This document shows, in pieces, positions 60,134 to 64,000 of a stretch of 64,000 nucleotides of DNA. Origin of the DNA: Flavobacterium sp. 9R (GTDB lineage: Bacteria > Bacteroidota > Bacteroidia > Flavobacteriales > Flavobacteriaceae). Where the stretch lies: positions 2,540,617 through 2,604,616 of the forward strand of contig NZ_LR733413.1 in assembly GCF_902506345.1 (NCBI RefSeq), given 5' to 3'. Numbering within the stretch: the first letter of the stretch is position 1; each line of letters starts with the position of its first letter. The position numbers and the translations under genes are program-made. The notes under the pieces were generated by a model. That model saw nothing but the letters and a program-made list of their open reading frames with translations, made no database searches and was not told where the DNA came from.

Positions 60134-60149
60134 TGTTTCACGTGAAACA
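60134..60149. other. parS site C (perfect)
   Basis: TGTTTCACGTGAAACA, a perfect 16-bp palindrome identical to the canonical parS sequence bound by ParB. Confidence 0.88.
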
Positions 60150-60167
60150 TAAAAGAGAGCTTATAAA

Positions 60168-60587
60168 TTACTGTTCCACGTGAAACAGTTGTATTTTTTC
60201 ATCTTCCTTTTGACGCATTAAAAATTCATCGGACTCCGATTTGTCTTTATATCCGCAGTAGTGTAAAACACCATGAACCATAACGCGTTTCAATTCTTCA
60301 GTAAATGAAACATTAAAATCATTAGCATTATCTCTAACTCTTTCAATAGAAATAAAAATATCACCATTCAATTCATTGCCTAATGAATAGTCAAAACTAA
60401 TAATATCCGTTAAAGTGTCGTGATTTAAATACTCAACATTTATAGCAAGTAAATATTCGTCATCACAAAAAATGTAATTAATTTCACCCAACTTTTTGTT
60501 TTCAGACTCTATAACCTTTGTAAGCCAAGAAGCATAAACCGCTTCATCATCTAGAGTAAACTCTAGTTCGTAATTAAAATCAATCAT
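60168..60587 (-). CDS. ybeY: Endoribonuclease YbeY
   Basis: A 139-residue YbeY, the zinc-dependent rRNA maturation RNase. The metal motif reads HGVLHYCGYKDKSESDE, with the usual two His and with Lys-Ser where many bacteria have the third His; this form is, to my knowledge, normal in Bacteroidota. ISFDYSLGNELNGDIFISIERV is the other conserved block. Its last codons (LFHVEQ, stop) are written in a perfect parS site. Its start overlaps the end of the DUF4175-type gene by 8 bp. Confidence 0.95.
   Translation of the reverse strand: MIDFNYELEFTLDDEAVYASWLTKVIESENKKLGEINYIFCDDEYLLAINVEYLNHDTLTDIISFDYSLGNELNGDIFISIERVRDNANDFNVSFTEELKRVMVHGVLHYCGYKDKSESDEFLMRQKEDEKIQLFHVEQ
60172..60187. other. parS site D inside ybeY
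   Basis: TGTTCCACGTGAAACA, full match to TGTTNCACGTGAAACA, entirely within the ybeY coding sequence and ending just before the stop codon. Confidence 0.88.
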
Positions 60588-63500
60588 TTTTATTAAAATA
60601 TTCTTGAACCTTTTGGTTAAAATTGGAGCGCAAAGGTAGTGATTGTCTGTTTAATATTTCTATACTATTTATAAATTGAAGTAAGTTAGTTGGCAGCTGT
60701 TTAACAGGGTTAGAAAAAGACTTAAGATTAGTTTCAGATTGACGTTTTGTGTCTTGACCCTGCTGTTGTAAAGCATTATCAAGTTTAAGCAATTCGTGGT
60801 TGAGATTTAGAATACGTTGTAATACTTCATTCTTAAAACCCTTGTTCAATAATTGCTTTTCTATCTGTTTCATTTGTTCTAATGCATTTTGTCCCGCACC
60901 ATTGATGCCGTTTTTATTCAACTCTTTTTGCAATGCATCACGCAATTGTTTTTGCTCTCTATAGATTTCTAAAATAGATTTTGCATCACCTTCCCCACTT
61001 GAGCCCTCCTCACCTTGCTTAGAATTACTACCACTGGAAGAAGGTTTAGAGTTACCCTCACCAGGCTTACCCTCACCCTTCATTTGTTGCTTCATTTTTT
61101 CACCAAGACCTTTTTGTTTGGAAATAATATCAGGAAGCTGCATACCTTTACCTTGTCCAGGTTTTGGATTTCCACTACTCATACCAGAAAGATCCATTTG
61201 CATATTATGAAGAATTTCACTTAAAAAATCCGCAAGTTTATTAGCAGATGCAACACTAAATTGTTGATGAGAAATACCTTTAGATACTATGCCGTTTCCT
61301 AATTTATCAATTGCATTATCTATATTATACTGAACATTACCGATTTCTTTTGTAACATCCTCAGCAATTTTAGCATTACGCAATGACATAGCAAATAAAG
61401 AATCATCAACATGCTTGAATTGCGTTTTTAGAGTTTGCTGCGTTTTTAAATATTTGTTATAAGTAGCAGAACCAACTTTGGTGGCTTTAAATTGCTTCAT
61501 AACGTCTTCCTGAGAATTTGAAAATGCCAATAAATTATCTAGAACTTGACGTAGCATTTTAACATCTTCTTGCAATTGTTCCTGCTCTCCCCCTTCCATA
61601 GCTTGTTTAAGTGATTGACTCATTTTCTTCAAATTCTGGGAAGCATTCTTTTGAGAATCTTTTGCTTTAGATGGGTTCTTTTTACTTAACTGCTCCTTGG
61701 CGTTATTAAGGTCATTTTGAATCCTATTTTCTAACTCTTTAGTATTAGGTAAATCTAGCGGAGATTTTAAGGCATTATTATCTTTAGTTAATTCATTCAA
61801 TTGCTCTTCAATTGATTTAAATTCATCATTGATTTTATCCTGCTCTTTAAGTGTATTACCATCTTGTTCTTCTGATATTTTTTTTTGATCTTCTGATAAT
61901 TTCTCTAATTTATCAGCCAATTGATTAGCTTTTTTATCAACATAATAACGCTTAGTCAATTCGACTAATTGCTCTAAAGTCTTTACTTGATTCTTACTAG
62001 ATTGCTTAAATTGCTGTAATTTATCTTGAAGTTCTTCCTTATATAGTTTATCATTTAATTCTTTTAATTCGTCTAATAACTTTTTATTCTTATCTAAAGC
62101 ATCCGTAACTTTATCTAATCTTTTTTCTAAAGATTCTTTGGTTTTGTCATTAGCATCCTTCTTATCTTGATTTAAATTTTCTTTGATTTTTTCAGAAAAA
62201 TTTTTCATCAACTGATCTTGTGCTTCTTGTTTTTTGATGAAATCATTGATCATTTGTTGGTCCTTAAACTCTAAATCTTTCTTCTCTTTATCTGATTTAT
62301 TTAGCTTATCAATATCAGAAAATTGTTTAGACTGATTCTTTAGCGTTTTTGCTAAACTATTCAAATTAGAATTTTGATTCTCAATCAAAGCATCCTGCTG
62401 TTCAATTTCAGTACTTATACGATTACTAAAAACAGAAGAACGAACACTTTTAAAATTATGAAGTATATCATTATCAAAAATCTCAAAGTAAAAATCATAA
62501 GCAACACCTTGATTAACTTTTAAATTACCAGGAAAAGAAAAAACAAATTGATCAAAAACTCCTGTATTAGTAGTTAATGTTCCACGTGTGGCAGTAGCAG
62601 GTTTTCCTTTTTCATAATAAACAATTTGAAGTTTAGAAAAGCCATAATCATCTGCAATTTTACCAATAAAGAAACTCTTATCAACCTTAAGACTGTCGGG
62701 AGCTTGTTGTACATCTATGGAAGGAAACTGGTCTTTTACTATAGCTATCTGATATTGTAATTTTTCGAAGTTTTTAAGATTACTATTAGATGTAATTACT
62801 TGATATTCTGTATTTTGATTTATTTTTTTTGCAAAAACAAAAGAATTATCATTAGCTACAAATTTTGATGACATTTTATTTGAATTAAAAACTATAGATT
62901 CAGTTGAAGAACCAATAATTTTCCATTCCACTAGAGTTCCTTCGGGTATAACCGCATTACCAGTACCCTTGATTATTTGCGTTTTTCTTTTTAAGTAATT
63001 GGGAAAAGTTAACTTCATTTCAAAACTAGAAATTGTAGGCACAGAAACGACATTTAACTCATAATCGGGTGAAATAACAGTATTAGCCTCTAGATGAAAA
63101 AAGACTGTTTCTGAAGGGGAATTGATTTTGTATTGAAAAATACCCGAGCCATTGTTCTCCATAAAATAACTTTCATCCCCTATAAAAAGAAGAATATTTT
63201 CAGGTAAAATTGAGCCTTCCGCTTTAACTTTCAGAACAAAATCACTATTCTGTTGTACAACCAAATTAGGATTAAGAATAACTAAATTAAAAGGTGCGGG
63301 CTTAATAAATGATGCCTTGTAGTGAATAACACGATTTAAACTTTGAGAAATAACGCTACTGTTGCCAGAAATAAAAAAAAGTAAAAGGAAAACTAAAGGA
63401 ATTAAAGCTATAGGAAGATAACGCTTATTCTCACCAAAGTTTATAGCTCTACCAAATGGAATAGGTGCTAAATTTTGAGACTTTTGTTCAATTGAAGCAT

Positions 63501-63876
63501 ATAAAAGTTCTGAACCAGCGTTTGAATTCTGTGATAACTGGAGAAAATTAAGTAGTTTATCACTCACCTCTGGGAAATGACTACCAATAATCTTAGATGC
63601 CTCAAGGTAAGAAATTCCTTCTTTCAACTTAAAAAGTTTAAAAATTGGAAATGCAATAAAACGAGTTAGCAAATAAACTTCAACAAGGATAAATGTCCAA
63701 AACAAAAACGTTCTAGCCGCTGGTTGCAACCATAAAAAGTATTCGATAAAAAGCGTAAATAAGAAATACAAAAGACCAAAACCAATGAATAATAATGTTC
63801 CACGCAAAAGTTCATTAGTGTAAAACTTCTTTATAAAAGCTTCTAATTTTTGATATATGATAGTAGATGTATTCAC
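60580..63876 (-). CDS. DUF4175-type large membrane protein with long coiled coil
   Basis: A 1098-residue protein. The N-terminal membrane part has about three helices (GTLLFIGFGLLYFLFTLFIE, FLFWTFILVEVYLLTRFI, YLPIALIPLVFLLLFFI). A beta-rich extracytoplasmic domain of about 300 residues follows, then 500 residues of Lys/Gln/Glu/Asn-rich coiled coil with repeated QLNELTKDN-like heptads. A Gly/Ser/Lys-rich linker (GKPGEGNSKPSSSGSNSKQG) and a final helical segment end the protein. This fits the DUF4175 family; in Bacteroidota it commonly sits beside ybeY and mnmG. Function unknown, perhaps an envelope scaffold. The overlap with ybeY suggests cotranscription. The upstream promoter region is at the window edge. 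Confidence 0.8.
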   Translation of the reverse strand: MNTSTIIYQKLEAFIKKFYTNELLRGTLLFIGFGLLYFLFTLFIEYFLWLQPAARTFLFWTFILVEVYLLTRFIAFPIFKLFKLKEGISYLEASKIIGSHFPEVSDKLLNFLQLSQNSNAGSELLYASIEQKSQNLAPIPFGRAINFGENKRYLPIALIPLVFLLLFFISGNSSVISQSLNRVIHYKASFIKPAPFNLVILNPNLVVQQNSDFVLKVKAEGSILPENILLFIGDESYFMENNGSGIFQYKINSPSETVFFHLEANTVISPDYELNVVSVPTISSFEMKLTFPNYLKRKTQIIKGTGNAVIPEGTLVEWKIIGSSTESIVFNSNKMSSKFVANDNSFVFAKKINQNTEYQVITSNSNLKNFEKLQYQIAIVKDQFPSIDVQQAPDSLKVDKSFFIGKIADDYGFSKLQIVYYEKGKPATATRGTLTTNTGVFDQFVFSFPGNLKVNQGVAYDFYFEIFDNDILHNFKSVRSSVFSNRISTEIEQQDALIENQNSNLNSLAKTLKNQSKQFSDIDKLNKSDKEKKDLEFKDQQMINDFIKKQEAQDQLMKNFSEKIKENLNQDKKDANDKTKESLEKRLDKVTDALDKNKKLLDELKELNDKLYKEELQDKLQQFKQSSKNQVKTLEQLVELTKRYYVDKKANQLADKLEKLSEDQKKISEEQDGNTLKEQDKINDEFKSIEEQLNELTKDNNALKSPLDLPNTKELENRIQNDLNNAKEQLSKKNPSKAKDSQKNASQNLKKMSQSLKQAMEGGEQEQLQEDVKMLRQVLDNLLAFSNSQEDVMKQFKATKVGSATYNKYLKTQQTLKTQFKHVDDSLFAMSLRNAKIAEDVTKEIGNVQYNIDNAIDKLGNGIVSKGISHQQFSVASANKLADFLSEILHNMQMDLSGMSSGNPKPGQGKGMQLPDIISKQKGLGEKMKQQMKGEGKPGEGNSKPSSSGSNSKQGEEGSSGEGDAKSILEIYREQKQLRDALQKELNKNGINGAGQNALEQMKQIEKQLLNKGFKNEVLQRILNLNHELLKLDNALQQQGQDTKRQSETNLKSFSNPVKQLPTNLLQFINSIEILNRQSLPLRSNFNQKVQEYFNKND

Positions 63877-64000
63877 AATAATTAAAATTGATGATATAAC
63901 CTATAAAAGTACAATTTTATATGAATTACAAAGTTAAAAGACCATCAAAAACATGGTATATAGCTCATGTAAAATCATAAAGGAGACTAAAATCGTATAT

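Noticed and set aside
62578..62593. Possible further parS site (TGTTCCACGTGTGGCA)
   Set aside because: Only the left half matches; the right half has several mismatches and it lies inside a long coding sequence.
63798..63806. Half parS sequence TGTTCCACG
   Set aside because: No second half-site; a match of this length is likely by chance.
1..64000. tRNA, rRNA, CRISPR array, prophage or intact insertion sequence
   Set aside because: Intergenic regions were read for these and none showed cloverleaf arms, regularly spaced repeats with unique spacers, or phage or transposase genes.

Overview
The window looks like chromosomal DNA of a Flavobacterium or close relative (Bacteroidota, Flavobacteriaceae). 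The reasons are low GC, many intergenic -7 boxes of the Bacteroidota type TAnnTTTG, few clear Shine-Dalgarno sequences, a complete Bat aerotolerance locus, DUF6705-like proteins, an SDR-type threonine dehydrogenase, and REP-like or MITE-like intergenic repeats of the kind common in this genus. I see no rRNA, tRNA, CRISPR array, prophage or insertion sequence.

Layout. 1-1.3 kb: a small conserved hypothetical and a CvpA-family membrane protein. 1.3-10.5 kb: a long minus-strand Bat operon (MoxR ATPase, DUF58, BatD-like membrane protein, BatA, BatB, BatC, BatD, BatE) with palindromes in several spacers. 10.7-14 kb: aldo/keto reductase, SDR and an AlbA_2-type protein on the plus strand. 14-18.3 kb: an accessory cassette with a lipoprotein carrying a JAMM-type metalloprotease signature, two DUF6705-like secreted paralogues, a frameshifted third member, and an unknown secreted protein. 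18.4-28.2 kb: mostly metabolic and housekeeping genes. These include a D-lactate/glycolate-type FAD/Fe-S oxidoreductase that appears split into two genes by an inverted-repeat spacer, YraN, an LD-carboxypeptidase, a Fic protein with tandem palindromic operators on its promoter, 3-hydroxyanthranilate dioxygenase and a class II cyclic-nucleotide phosphodiesterase. 28.4-38.4 kb: aldehyde dehydrogenase, phosphoesterase, VOC and PKD proteins, a ParDE-like toxin-antitoxin pair, mfd and tdh. 38.4-46.7 kb: a repeat-rich stretch with a membrane-tethered winged-helix regulator, a divergent exported protein, a HigBA pair with an evident operator, M13 peptidase, FAD oxidoreductase, a coiled-coil membrane protein and an orphan HigA-like gene. 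46.7-56.2 kb: M1 and S8 peptidases, MBL hydrolase, dprA, an HU/SPOR protein and a Pif1-like helicase. 56.4-63.9 kb: Skp-like lipoprotein, methyltransferase, mnmG, ybeY and a large DUF4175-type protein. A cluster of four parS-like centromere sites lies between mnmG and ybeY, with a fifth after mnmG, which suggests this end is near the replication origin.

The strongest observations are the parS cluster (one site is encoded inside the last codons of ybeY), the JAMM-lipoprotein/DUF6705 cassette, the Fic promoter-operator arrangement, and the split oxidoreductase. Most of the rest is ordinary flavobacterial core genome. All family assignments come from reading motifs, not from database searches.
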